A DNA stretch of 33,319 bases from Mycobacterium sp. 852002-50816_SCH5313054-b (GTDB lineage: Bacteria > Actinomycetota > Actinomycetes > Mycobacteriales > Mycobacteriaceae): contig NZ_LZIC01000095.1 in NCBI RefSeq assembly GCF_001667185.1, forward strand, positions 1-33,319. The letters run 5' to 3'. Under the pieces are notes generated by a model. That model ran no database searches. It was not told where the DNA came from and saw nothing but the letters and a program-made list of their open reading frames with translations. The first letter of the stretch is position 1, and the number at the start of each line of letters is the position of its first letter. This document shows, in pieces, positions 14,147 to 22,596 of the stretch. A program made the translations under genes and the position numbers.

Positions 14147-14494
14147 TCAGTGGCAGGACTGCGTGCAGACGCCGCAGCTGCCGGCGCAACCGGCCGGCAC
14201 CGCTTCCCGGCTCAGCGCGAAGCGCGCGCTTTGCCACGACCCGGTGGCCAGCGTCCCGAACGCACCGGCGACACAGACGATCAGCACCACCAGCGCGGTG
14301 TTAGGGGAGGCGGCCAGGGCCACCGTCCCGCCGGCGGCCAGCATCACCGCGGCCGCCAACTGGGTGGGCGCCATGGCGCGCAGCGCGAGCTGGGCGATGG
14401 CGCCGTCAGCGGCCTGATTGTGAGCGAGCGACCAGGTCCCGAACCCGGCGCAGGCCACCGCCGCACACATGCACACCAACCCCGCGATCAACAT
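14147..14494 (-). CDS. Small membrane protein with cysteine-rich tail (Rv0039c-like)
   Basis: A 115-residue protein with three hydrophobic segments (about 2-20, 42-62 and 66-85) and a C-terminal tail GCAGSCGVCTQSCH. Cys103, Cys107, Cys110, Cys114 and the terminal His115 form C-x3-C-x2-C-x3-C-H, which could hold a metal or an iron-sulfur centre, or be redox active. The position matches Rv0039c, a membrane protein of unknown function. ATG 14494 lies six bases after TATTGT (14506-14501), so the message is probably leaderless. The SBF transporter begins 32 bases after its stop on the same strand, so the two may be co-transcribed. Confidence 0.85.
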   Translation of the reverse strand: MLIAGLVCMCAAVACAGFGTWSLAHNQAADGAIAQLALRAMAPTQLAAAVMLAAGGTVALAASPNTALVVLIVCVAGAFGTLATGSWQSARFALSREAVPAGCAGSCGVCTQSCH

Positions 14495-14500
14495 GGCCTC

Positions 14501-14506
14501 ACAATA
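14501..14506 (-). promoter_or_regulatory. -10 element for leaderless Rv0039c-like transcript
   Basis: TATTGT on the minus strand, six bases before ATG 14494. Confidence 0.45.
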
Positions 14507-14549
14507 CGAGCCCGGCCACGCGCCCGCGCGTCGGGCTTGACGGGGCCCG

Positions 14550-15617
14550 TTAGTGCTGCAGGAACGAGAAGTTCGGCAGCGGCGGCAGCCCGGGCACCAT
14601 CGTCAGGAGATTGGGCGCCGGCCGGCCGGCGGCCGCCGGGTAGGGCGTCGTGGCCGGCTGGGCGGGAAGCCCGACCGGCGCCGCCGCCGGCGTCTGCGCG
14701 GGAACACCCACCGGCTGCGGGGGAAGCGCAACCGGCGCCGCCGCTTGCCCGGGAAGCCCGACCGGGGACGCACCGGGCCCTTGGGCGGGGGCGCCGGGAG
14801 CGGTCACCCGGAAACCGTTGACGATGGCGTCGGTGGCCGGGGCATCCGCGACCGCCACCGCACGATCGGTGGTCACCGACAGCGACACCAGGTACTTGTC
14901 GCGCCCGGATGTCGCGATGACGTGGCGGCGGGAGGTATTGAGCAGCATGTCGCCGTCGCGGTAAGTGCCCTCGATCACCGACGACGGGAAGCCGCCGAAG
15001 TCAGCCATCGTGCCGTTGGTGGTCTGCCACGCGAGCAGTTGCTGGCTGTCGACGAAGCCGTGGGTGATGGCCTCTTTCGGATCGAAGTTGCCCACCAGCT
15101 TGTACACCACCACCTGCGCGTTTGACGTGTAGACGCTGGCCCCGCCCCGGTCGGCGATCACCGCGAACGCGTCGGGCACATTCGGGTCGGGCACCTGGGT
15201 CCAGCGAGGGGGAACCGGCAGCGTGATGTCGAGTGCCTTGAATCCCTGGGGCTTCTGCGCCTCGAGCTTGACGCCCTTCGACTGCAGGTAGTCGCGAAGC
15301 GTGCCCGCAACGGCGGGAGTCTGCGCCGGAACCGCCGGTGCGACCGCGGCGGGCGCGGGTGCTGCGGGCGTGGCAGCGGCATTCGACGGCGCAAACGGAT
15401 TGGCCGCCGGGGGAGTGGCGAGCACCCGGTTGCCGGGCAGTTGCCCGGGGGCGGCGATGGCGTTCTGCGGGGCGGGCGCCGCGACGACCGGTGCGGGCTG
15501 CGGCGCGGGAACCACGGGATCGGCCGATGCGGTGGCGCCCGCGAACGCCGTGACACCGATCCCGCCGGCGACCAGACCCCCGGCGAGTACCCGCAACGTA
15601 CGGGTGATCTGAATCAT
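14550..15617 (-). CDS. mtc28: Secreted proline-rich antigen Mtc28 (Rv0040c-like)
   Basis: A 355-residue exported protein. Residues 1-34 form a Sec signal peptide ending ATASA-DP. Residues of about 35-110 are Ala/Pro-rich; about 110-265 form the conserved globular domain (GVKLEAQKPQGFKALDITLP, RWTQVPDPNVPDAFAVIADR, SRRHVIATSGRDKYLVSLS), related to the LpqN/LpqT family. The C-terminal 90 residues carry degenerate repeats around PVGLPGQ/PVGLPAQ. M. tuberculosis Mtc28 (Rv0040c) is a 28-kDa culture-filtrate antigen; this version appears longer at the C-terminal repeat region. I chose ATG 15617 (MIQITRTLRVLAGG) because it fits the signal peptide and GGAAGGA lies upstream. Surface function is unknown. 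Confidence 0.92.
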   Translation of the reverse strand: MIQITRTLRVLAGGLVAGGIGVTAFAGATASADPVVPAPQPAPVVAAPAPQNAIAAPGQLPGNRVLATPPAANPFAPSNAAATPAAPAPAAVAPAVPAQTPAVAGTLRDYLQSKGVKLEAQKPQGFKALDITLPVPPRWTQVPDPNVPDAFAVIADRGGASVYTSNAQVVVYKLVGNFDPKEAITHGFVDSQQLLAWQTTNGTMADFGGFPSSVIEGTYRDGDMLLNTSRRHVIATSGRDKYLVSLSVTTDRAVAVADAPATDAIVNGFRVTAPGAPAQGPGASPVGLPGQAAAPVALPPQPVGVPAQTPAAAPVGLPAQPATTPYPAAAGRPAPNLLTMVPGLPPLPNFSFLQH

Positions 15618-15650
15618 CTGCGTGATCCTTCCCAACGGCTCGGCCACGTG

Positions 15651-15679
15651 GTTAGAGGCCGACTGTAACCACAGGTCAA
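15651..15679 (-). promoter_or_regulatory. SigA-like promoter of mtc28
   Basis: On the minus strand: TTGACC at 15679-15674, exactly 17-base spacer, TCTAAC at 15656-15651, giving a leader of about 27 bases with a GGAAGGA ribosome-binding site before ATG 15617. Confidence 0.6.
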
Positions 15680-15755
15680 ATGCGCTGAACAGGGCCGAAA
15701 CCGACCTGGGATGAAGCTCTGATCGGTGCGCAACTGAACCGAGACCAACCTGTGG
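15669..15755. repeat. Spaced inverted repeat in the mtc28/leuS intergenic region
   Basis: CCACAGGT at 15669-15676 and its reverse complement ACCTGTGG at 15748-15755, with starts 79 bases apart. The left arm overlaps the mtc28 -35 box. This could be two half-sites for a regulator or chance. Confidence 0.3.
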
Positions 15756-15782
15756 CCGGCGGGGACGGCGCGGCGGTCCTTA

Positions 15783-15794
15783 TACCCTGTTCAG
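15783..15794 (+). promoter_or_regulatory. -10 element for leaderless leuS transcript
   Basis: TACCCT at 15783-15788, six bases before GTG 15795; no ribosome-binding site is visible. Confidence 0.5.
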
Positions 15795-18695
15795 GTGACC
15801 GAATCACCGACCACCGTTTCCGGCGCCGCCGCGCCGGACTCCGATGCGCCGCCGCATCGCTACACCGCGGCGCTGGCGGGCCGGATCGAAAGCGCGTGGC
15901 AGGAGAACTGGGCAAAGCTCGGGACATTCAACGTGGCCAACCCGGTAGGGGACCTGGCTCCGACCGACGGGACGCAAATACCCGCCGACAAGCTGTTCGT
16001 GCAGGACATGTTCCCCTACCCGTCGGGCGACGGATTGCACGTCGGCCACCCGTTGGGATACATCGCCACCGACGTCTACGCCCGGTACTTCCGGATGACC
16101 GGCCGTAATGTCTTGCACGCGTTGGGCTTTGATGCCTTCGGGCTGCCGGCCGAGCAATACGCGGTGCAAACCGGGACGCACCCGCGCACCAGGACCGAGG
16201 CCAACATCGTCAACTTCAGGCGCCAGCTGGGTCGGCTGGGCCTCGGCCACGACAGCCGGCGCAGCTTCTCGACCACCGACGTCGAGTTCTACAAGTGGAC
16301 CCAGTGGATCTTCCTGCAGATCTACAACGCCTGGTTCGACACCGCCGCCAACAAGGCGCGCCCGATCGGCGAGTTGATCGCCGAGTTCGATTCCGGCGCC
16401 CGTCGTCTCGACGATGGACGGGACTGGGCCGGTCTGTCGCCGGGGGAGCGGGCCGACGTGATCGACGGCCACCGACTGGTCTACCGGGCCGACTCGATGG
16501 TGAATTGGTGCCCCGGGCTGGGCACCGTGCTGGCCAACGAAGAGGTCACCGCCGACGGCCGCAGCGACCGAGGCAACTTCCCGGTATTTCGCAAACGACT
16601 GCGGCAGTGGATGATGCGCATCACCGCCTACGCCGACCGGCTGCTCGACGACCTCGAGCTGCTGGATTGGCCCGATCAGGTAAAGACCATGCAGCGCAAC
16701 TGGATTGGTCGCTCGACGGGCGCGCAGGCGCTGTTCTCGGCGAACAAGAACGACGGCGATGCGGTCGATATCGAGGTGTTCACCACCCGGCCCGACACGC
16801 TGTTTGGTGCGACGTACCTGGTGCTGGCCCCCGAACACGACCTGGTCGACGACCTGGTCGGCGCCGCCTGGCCCGACGGCACCGACTCGCGCTGGACGTA
16901 CGGTGCCGCCACGCCGGCCGAGGCCGTCGCCGCCTACCGCCGTGCGATCGGCGCGAAGTCAGACCTCGAACGCCAGGAGAGCCGGGAGAAGACGGGCGTT
17001 TTCCTAGGCGGCTACGCCACCAACCCGGCCAACGGAAAACCGGTGCCCATCTTCATCGCCGATTATGTGCTGGCCGGCTACGGCACGGGGGCGATCATGG
17101 CGGTCCCGGGCCATGACCAGCGTGACTGGGACTTCGCCCGGGAATTGGGCCTGCCGATCGTGGAAGTCATTGCGGGCGGCGATATTACGCAGGCCGCCCA
17201 CACCGACGACGGTGTGCTGGTCAACTCCGGCTACCTCGACGGAATGGATGTGGCGGCCGCCAAGCAAGCGATCACCGGCCGCCTTCAGGCCGAGGGACGA
17301 GGGCGCGCGCGCATCGAATTCAAGCTGCGTGACTGGCTTTTCGCGAGGCAGAGGTACTGGGGCGAGCCCTTCCCGATCGTCTACGACGGCGATGGGCGCC
17401 CGCACGCGCTCGACGAGGCCGCGCTGCCCGTCGAGTTGCCCGACGTCCGCGACTACTCGCCGGTGCTGTTCGACCCGGACGACGCCGACAGCGAACCCTC
17501 GCCGCCGTTGGCCAAGGCGACCGAGTGGGTGCACGTCGAGCTCGATCTGGGCGACGGCCTGAAGCCCTACACCCGCGACACCAACGTGATGCCGCAGTGG
17601 GCCGGCAGCTCCTGGTACGAACTGCGCTACACCGATCCGCACAATTCAGAGCGGTTCTGCGCCAAGGAAAACGAGGCCTACTGGATGGGCCCGCGGCCGG
17701 CCGAGCACGGCCCGCAGGACCCCGGTGGTGTCGACCTGTACGTCGGAGGCGCCGAACACGCGGTGCTGCACCTGTTGTACGCGAGGTTTTGGCACAAGGT
17801 GCTCTACGACCTGGGCCACGTCAGTTCGCTCGAGCCGTATCGCCGGCTCATCAACCAGGGCTACATCCAGGCGTTCGCCTACACCGACCCGCGCGGGTCG
17901 TATGTGCCGGCGGACGAGGTGATCGAACGCGGCGGCAGGTTCTTCTACCCGGGTCCCGACGGCGAGATCGAAGTGTCCCAGGAGTTCGGGAAAATCGGTA
18001 AGAGCCTCAAGAACTCGGTGTCGCCCGACGAAATCTGCGACGAGTACGGCGCGGACACGCTGCGGGTGTACGAGATGTCGATGGGCCCCCTGGAGGCGTC
18101 TCGCCCGTGGGCCACCAAGGACGTCGTGGGCGCGCACCGCTTCCTGCAGCGGGTGTGGCGGCTGGTGATCGACGAGCACACCGGAGAAACGCGGGTGGCC
18201 GACGACGCTGGCCATCAACCGCCGGACACCGGCACGCTGCGCGCGCTGCACCGCACCATCGCGGGTGTCTCCGAAGACTATGCGGCACTGCGCAATAACA
18301 CCGCCGCGGCGAAGCTGATCGAGTACACCAACCACCTCACCAAAGAGCACCGCGACGCGGCGCCGCGCGCGGCGGTCGAGCCGCTGGTACTCATGCTGGC
18401 ACCGCTCGCCCCGCACATGGCCGAAGAGCTGTGGTCACGGCTGGGCCACAGCACCCCGCTGGCGCACGGGCCATTCCCGGTGGCGGATCCCGCTTATCTC
18501 GTCGAAGACACCGTGGAATACCCGGTGCAGGTGAACGGGAAGGTGCGCGGTCGAGTGGTGGTGGCCGCCAACGCCGACGAGGACGCGCTGAAAGCCGCGG
18601 CCATGGCCGACGACAAGGTCCAGGCGTTCCTCGCCGGCGCCACTCCGCGCAAGGTGATCGTCGTCCCCGGCCGGCTGGTCAACCTGGTTGTCTAG
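15795..18695 (+). CDS. leuS: Leucyl-tRNA synthetase
   Basis: A 966-residue class I aminoacyl-tRNA synthetase, within a few residues of the mycobacterial enzyme (Rv0041). The ATP-binding HIGH motif is HVGH at 82-85 within FPYPSGDGLHVGHPLGY. The KMSKS loop appears as KIGKS at 733-737. The inserted CP1 editing domain is recognisable by TTRPDTLFGATYLVLAPEH and TGAIMAVPGHDQRD, which hydrolyses mischarged tRNA-Leu. WAGSSWYELRY belongs to the catalytic core, and the C-terminal anticodon and extension domains end VIVVPGRLVNLVV. The GTG start follows TACCCT by six bases, so translation is probably leaderless. Its TAG overlaps the stop of the opposing dehydrogenase gene. Confidence 0.98.
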   Translation: MTESPTTVSGAAAPDSDAPPHRYTAALAGRIESAWQENWAKLGTFNVANPVGDLAPTDGTQIPADKLFVQDMFPYPSGDGLHVGHPLGYIATDVYARYFRMTGRNVLHALGFDAFGLPAEQYAVQTGTHPRTRTEANIVNFRRQLGRLGLGHDSRRSFSTTDVEFYKWTQWIFLQIYNAWFDTAANKARPIGELIAEFDSGARRLDDGRDWAGLSPGERADVIDGHRLVYRADSMVNWCPGLGTVLANEEVTADGRSDRGNFPVFRKRLRQWMMRITAYADRLLDDLELLDWPDQVKTMQRNWIGRSTGAQALFSANKNDGDAVDIEVFTTRPDTLFGATYLVLAPEHDLVDDLVGAAWPDGTDSRWTYGAATPAEAVAAYRRAIGAKSDLERQESREKTGVFLGGYATNPANGKPVPIFIADYVLAGYGTGAIMAVPGHDQRDWDFARELGLPIVEVIAGGDITQAAHTDDGVLVNSGYLDGMDVAAAKQAITGRLQAEGRGRARIEFKLRDWLFARQRYWGEPFPIVYDGDGRPHALDEAALPVELPDVRDYSPVLFDPDDADSEPSPPLAKATEWVHVELDLGDGLKPYTRDTNVMPQWAGSSWYELRYTDPHNSERFCAKENEAYWMGPRPAEHGPQDPGGVDLYVGGAEHAVLHLLYARFWHKVLYDLGHVSSLEPYRRLINQGYIQAFAYTDPRGSYVPADEVIERGGRFFYPGPDGEIEVSQEFGKIGKSLKNSVSPDEICDEYGADTLRVYEMSMGPLEASRPWATKDVVGAHRFLQRVWRLVIDEHTGETRVADDAGHQPPDTGTLRALHRTIAGVSEDYAALRNNTAAAKLIEYTNHLTKEHRDAAPRAAVEPLVLMLAPLAPHMAEELWSRLGHSTPLAHGPFPVADPAYLVEDTVEYPVQVNGKVRGRVVVAANADEDALKAAAMADDKVQAFLAGATPRKVIVVPGRLVNLVV

Positions 18696-19363
18696 CGGCG
18701 CGACGGCCGGAGGATGACTTCGTACACGTGACCGTCGGGCGGCGTGGCGATCGCGTTGGCGACCGCCGCCGCGACCGTCTCCGGTCGCAGGAAGTCGGCC
18801 GCGTCGTAATGTCCCCCTTCGAACGCGACGAGCTCGCGTTGCATCTCGGTGTCGGTACGGCCGGGGTAGATCGTGGTGACGCGCAGTTCCGGCTCGTCCT
18901 CGCGCAACGAGTCCGCGAAGGCCCGCACCGCGAACTTGCTCGCCGAATACGAGGCCATGCTCGGCGAAACTGCGCGCCCCGCACCGGAATTGATGAACAC
19001 CACCTGGCCCCTGGCGCGTCGCAGCGCCGGCAGCAACGCCAGCGTCAGTTCCACGACCCCGAAAACGTTCACCGCGAAGGTGGCGCGCCACTCGTCCACG
19101 TTGGATTCGGCGACGCGCCCGGGGATGGATACCCCCGCGTTGTGCACCAACACGTCGAGCTCGTCGACGATTTCGCAGCTGGCCTCGATCTCGTCGGTGT
19201 TGGTCAAGTCCAGCGGAAAAGTGGTGGCGCCGAGCCGTTCCGCGACGGCGTCGAGCCGATCGGAGGGCCTGCCCGCCAGTAGCAGGGTGTGCGTTTCCGA
19301 GAGCGCTGTGGCGATGGCGGATCCGATACCGCCGCTCGCGCCGGTGATGAGTGCGGTGGGCAT
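18692..19363 (-). CDS. Short-chain dehydrogenase/reductase
   Basis: A 223-residue classical SDR. Thr7-Gly-Ala-Ser-Gly-Gly-Ile-Gly14 is the dinucleotide-binding motif; DVLVHNAGV gives the NAG motif; catalytic residues are Ser126, Tyr139 and Lys143 in SYSASK. Arg32 after the second strand (AGRPSDRL) suggests preference for NADP(H). The substrate is unknown. ATG 19363 follows TAGTCT (19375-19370) by six bases, so the gene probably has its own leaderless transcript. From memory there is no SDR gene between leuS and the MarR gene in M. tuberculosis, so it is extra or has been lost there. It converges on leuS with stop codons sharing CTAG. Confidence 0.93.
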   Translation of the reverse strand: MPTALITGASGGIGSAIATALSETHTLLLAGRPSDRLDAVAERLGATTFPLDLTNTDEIEASCEIVDELDVLVHNAGVSIPGRVAESNVDEWRATFAVNVFGVVELTLALLPALRRARGQVVFINSGAGRAVSPSMASYSASKFAVRAFADSLREDEPELRVTTIYPGRTDTEMQRELVAFEGGHYDAADFLRPETVAAAVANAIATPPDGHVYEVILRPSRR

Positions 19364-19422
19364 GGCTCTAGACTACGGGAGTCCTGTGGGCGCTTCCCAA
19401 TTTCCTTGCGGACCAGTCGCTT

Positions 19423-19920
19423 TCAGGCCTGCTTGCGTGCCGGTGGCTCTCCCGCCGGGCCCGACTCCCCGGAGGCGAGGCGGTCCAGCGGCGCCAGCGC
19501 CTTCATCAGCGTGTTCAGATCGGACTCGGGGAGCTGACCGAGCATCGCGGCCAGCGCGGCGTGCCGGTTGGCCAGGGATTCCGCGTGCACGGCTCGTCCT
19601 CGCGGCGTGATGTCGACCAGCACCGCGCGTAGGTCGGACGGATCGCGCGAGCGTTTCACCAGCCCGATCTTCTCCAGTCGGCGGATCGCCACGGTCGTGG
19701 TTGGCGTCCGTACCCGTTCGTGCGCGGCCAGGTCGGTCATTCGGATGGGGCCCTGATCGAGCAGGGTGATGAGGATGGACAACTGCGCCAGGGTCAGCTC
19801 GCCGGCGACGACGCCGCTCGGGTCCCCGCGGCGAAGGATCGAAAACAATTTGGACAGCGCACGGTGCAACCCTTCCGCAAGCTCTTTTACCTCGGGTGCG
19901 GTGGATTCGCTGTCCGCCAT
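19423..19920 (-). CDS. MarR-family transcription regulator (Rv0042c-like)
   Basis: A 165-residue winged-helix regulator. The DNA-binding domain runs from LTLAQLSILITLLDQGPIRMTDLAAHE through VRTPTTTVAIRRLEKIGLVKRSRDPSDLRAVLVDITPRG, with the recognition helix TTTVAIRRLEKIG and the wing DPSDLRAV. N- and C-terminal helices would form the dimer interface. MarR proteins usually repress a neighbouring transporter or enzyme and release DNA on binding a small phenolic or lipid ligand; here the nearest transporter is the adjacent ABC system. I chose ATG 19920 (MADSEST), preceded by TAGACT eight bases upstream; a longer frame to 19956 would overlap that promoter. Confidence 0.9.
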   Translation of the reverse strand: MADSESTAPEVKELAEGLHRALSKLFSILRRGDPSGVVAGELTLAQLSILITLLDQGPIRMTDLAAHERVRTPTTTVAIRRLEKIGLVKRSRDPSDLRAVLVDITPRGRAVHAESLANRHAALAAMLGQLPESDLNTLMKALAPLDRLASGESGPAGEPPARKQA

Positions 19921-19995
19921 AAGTCGGCAGTCTAACCCGATATGGGTGGCGTACAAGGTAGCTATACCGGACTAATCCCGACTAGTTGAGAACCG

Positions 19996-20745
19996 TCATA
20001 GCACTTGGGATAGGAATCGTTGCAGCCGCTCGGTTTTTGCGGCTTCGAATATCTGCTCGGGAGGCCCGGATTCCACGTCCTTGCCGCGATCCATGAAAAC
20101 GACCGTGTCGGATGCCGACCGGGCGAAACCCATTTCGTGCGTCACGACCACCATGGTCATGCCGTCGGCGCCGAGGTCGGCGATCAGTTGCAGAATCCCC
20201 TTGACCATTTCGGGATCCAGCGCCGAGGTCGCCTCGTCGAAGAACATCACCTGGGGGGCCATCGCCAGCGCGCGGGCGATGGCGACCCGCTGTTGTTGGC
20301 CGCCGGACAGCGTGCCGGGCCGGGCATCGGCCTTGTGCTTCAGGCCAACTCGGTCCAGCTGCGTCAGCGCCAGCTCCCGGGCCGCGTCTGCGGGCAGCCG
20401 GTGCAGCTTGGATGGCGCCAACGCAACGTTTTTCAGCACACTCAGATGCGGAAAGAGATTGAAATGCTGGAACACCATGCCGATGCGCTGGCGCAGCTTG
20501 TTGGGATCGTCGCGCAACACCGACCGGCCGTCCAACAAGATGTCGCCGCTATCCGGCTCGTGCAGTCGGTTCAGGGTGCGCAGCAGCGTCGACTTGCCCG
20601 AGCCGGACGGCCCGATAATGGCGACTGTGCTGCCCGCCGGGGCCTCGATATCGACGCCGCGCAGCACCAGGTTTTTACCGAGGGTTTGGTGAATGTCCTT
20701 GGCCACCAGCGATACTGACGGGCGCCTCAAGGCGCCGGCGGTCAC
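19996..20745 (-). CDS. Polar amino-acid ABC transporter ATP-binding protein (GlnQ/HisP type)
   Basis: A 249-residue ABC ATPase. Walker A is GPSGSGKST, the Q-loop lies in GMVFQHFNLFPHLSV, the signature is LSGGQQQRVAIARAL, Walker B is VMFFDEATSALD, and the switch histidine is in VVVTHEMGFAR. MVFQHFNLFPH and THEMGFAR are characteristic of the glutamine/histidine (PAAT) subfamily, which powers uptake of polar amino acids. The GTG at 20745 overlaps the stop of the fused binding protein-permease gene (GTGA), so the two subunits are coupled. It lies 75 bases before the MarR gene on the same strand. The pair is extra relative to M. tuberculosis at this location. Confidence 0.94.
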   Translation of the reverse strand: MTAGALRRPSVSLVAKDIHQTLGKNLVLRGVDIEAPAGSTVAIIGPSGSGKSTLLRTLNRLHEPDSGDILLDGRSVLRDDPNKLRQRIGMVFQHFNLFPHLSVLKNVALAPSKLHRLPADAARELALTQLDRVGLKHKADARPGTLSGGQQQRVAIARALAMAPQVMFFDEATSALDPEMVKGILQLIADLGADGMTMVVVTHEMGFARSASDTVVFMDRGKDVESGPPEQIFEAAKTERLQRFLSQVL

Positions 20746-22547
20746 GTGATCTCCTGGCCGAACTGCGTCGTGAGCGTGCCGGCGTGGTCGTCCGGCTCGG
20801 CGGCGACGCGCCCGCGGCGAAGCCAGGCGTCGATGTAGTTCACCAGGTGGGTCAGCGGGATGGTCAGGATCAGGTAGAAGAGACCGGCGGCCACCAACGG
20901 CGACAGGCTGCCGGTCTGCGAGTTGAGGTCCCGGCCGACCTGGAACAGCTCGCGCTGTTGGGCGACCAGGCCAAGGAAGTACACCAGCGCGGAGGCCTTC
21001 AACAATCCGATGGCCTGATTGACCAGTGCCGGCAGCACCCGCCGTATTCCCTGCGGCACCACCACCAGACGCATCGCGGCCGTGTAGCTGAACCCGAGTG
21101 CGCGGGAGGCCTCGAGTTGGCCGGCATCGACGCTCTGGATGCCCGAGCGCAGGATCTCGCCGATGTAGGCGGCGGCCATCAATCCCAACGCTGCGATGCC
21201 CAACGGATACGGATTCTTGTTGGTCAGCCCACCCACCAACGGCCCGATGCCCATCCCGATGAGCAGGATGATCACCACTTCGGGGAGACCGCGGAAGATG
21301 TCGGTGTACACGCGCGCGGGCCAGCGCACCCAGCGCGAGCGCGACAGGCCGGCCATTGCCAGCACCATCCCGAGCGCCAAGCCGATGACCAGGGCGCTGT
21401 TCGTCAGAATCAACGTGTTGGGCAATCCGACGGTCAACAGCGCGGGGATCGCTTGTCGATACAGGTGCCAGTCGAAGAAGGACTCGCGCAACTGCGCCAG
21501 CGTCGACATCGGCGCGCCCGGGCCGGCCGACTCACGGTGGTGGCTTGCGGCGATCGCGGCGAAGTCCGGTAACTGCGGGGCAGGCGCGACTTTGGACCCG
21601 GGTTTCCAGCCGGGCGGCAGGGGCCGCGGCACCCACTGGCAGTACAGGTTCGCCCAGGTGCCGTCGGCGATGACGGCGTCGAGCCCGGAATTCAGCGCAT
21701 CGACCAGCGGCTGGTTGTCTTTGGCGACCGCGTAGGCCACGAAATTGCCTGGGCTGAAAGTGTTCGCGACCACCATCGCCTGGTCGCCGGGCCGTATCAC
21801 GGTCGACGCCAGCGTCCCGGGCGCCACCCACGCGTCGATCTGGCGCGTCTTGAGGGCGGCGTACAACGTGGCGAAGCCGGGATACTTCACCGGTTCCAGG
21901 TGCAACGTGTCGACGACGTACGACTCCTCGACGGTGCCCTGGACCACGCCGATGCGCTGGCCGGCGGCGAGGTCGCTGAATTTGTGGATCGCCGAGCCGG
22001 GGGGCACCACCAGCGAGTAGTAGCCGAAGTCGTAGCCGTTGGTGAAGGCAACCGTGCGGCGCCGCGCGTCGGTGGCCTTCACCGATGCCGAGCCGACGTC
22101 GAAGCGTCGCGACGCCACCTGGGCGAGCAGCGCGGAGAAGTCCGTGCTGATGAAGCGGACCTGCAAGCCGAGCTTGCCGGCGATGGCGCGCAGCAACTGG
22201 TTGTCGAAGCCGCTGAATTCCCCCGTCGGATTGATGCAGATGTTCGGCGGGGCGTCCGACAGCGTGCCGACCGTGAGAACGCCCGGAGTCCCGAGGCCCA
22301 ACGCGCCGACGTCGACGGAGCTGAGCGGTTCGACGGAGGCTGTCGTGTCCACGTCGTCGTGACCCGCGCTCGGCGTCTCGGTCAGATCCTTGGGCAAGTG
22401 CCGCGCGCTCTCCAGGCCCCCGGGCGCGCATTGGTTCCAGTCGGCGGCCGCGGGGGCAGCCAGTGTCAGGCCGCAGACCATCAACATCGTCGTGGCCAGT
22501 GCGAAGAGCTTTCGGCGCTTGGTACGCCGGTCCAGGCGCAAACTCAT
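20742..22547 (-). CDS. Fused amino-acid ABC transporter binding protein and permease
   Basis: A 601-residue fusion. Residues 1-36 form a twin-basic signal sequence (RRTKRRKLFALATT, ending AAPAAA-DW). About 85-310 form a type 3 periplasmic solute-binding domain (GVLTVGTLSDAPPNICI, FSGFDNQLLRAIAGKLGLQV, YDFGYYSLVVPPGS). About 365-580 form a His/Glu/Gln-type permease with five or so helices and the EAA-like loop EASRALGFSYTAAMRLVVVPQGIRRVLPALVNQ. Such fusions occur in Gram-positive glutamine or cystine importers. With the ATPase it makes a complete importer; the ligand is uncertain. ATG 22547 lies seven bases after TACGGT (22560-22555), so it is probably leaderless; an in-frame GTG lies three bases upstream. 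Confidence 0.92.
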   Translation of the reverse strand: MSLRLDRRTKRRKLFALATTMLMVCGLTLAAPAAADWNQCAPGGLESARHLPKDLTETPSAGHDDVDTTASVEPLSSVDVGALGLGTPGVLTVGTLSDAPPNICINPTGEFSGFDNQLLRAIAGKLGLQVRFISTDFSALLAQVASRRFDVGSASVKATDARRRTVAFTNGYDFGYYSLVVPPGSAIHKFSDLAAGQRIGVVQGTVEESYVVDTLHLEPVKYPGFATLYAALKTRQIDAWVAPGTLASTVIRPGDQAMVVANTFSPGNFVAYAVAKDNQPLVDALNSGLDAVIADGTWANLYCQWVPRPLPPGWKPGSKVAPAPQLPDFAAIAASHHRESAGPGAPMSTLAQLRESFFDWHLYRQAIPALLTVGLPNTLILTNSALVIGLALGMVLAMAGLSRSRWVRWPARVYTDIFRGLPEVVIILLIGMGIGPLVGGLTNKNPYPLGIAALGLMAAAYIGEILRSGIQSVDAGQLEASRALGFSYTAAMRLVVVPQGIRRVLPALVNQAIGLLKASALVYFLGLVAQQRELFQVGRDLNSQTGSLSPLVAAGLFYLILTIPLTHLVNYIDAWLRRGRVAAEPDDHAGTLTTQFGQEIT

Positions 22548-22596
22548 CACGGCTACCGTATCGGCAGTCGGGCGACCGGGCGCGTCGAAGCAGCTT

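Noticed and set aside
15804..16838. 344-codon minus-strand open frame inside leuS
   Set aside because: Antisense shadow of a strongly conserved gene, produced by GC-rich codon bias.
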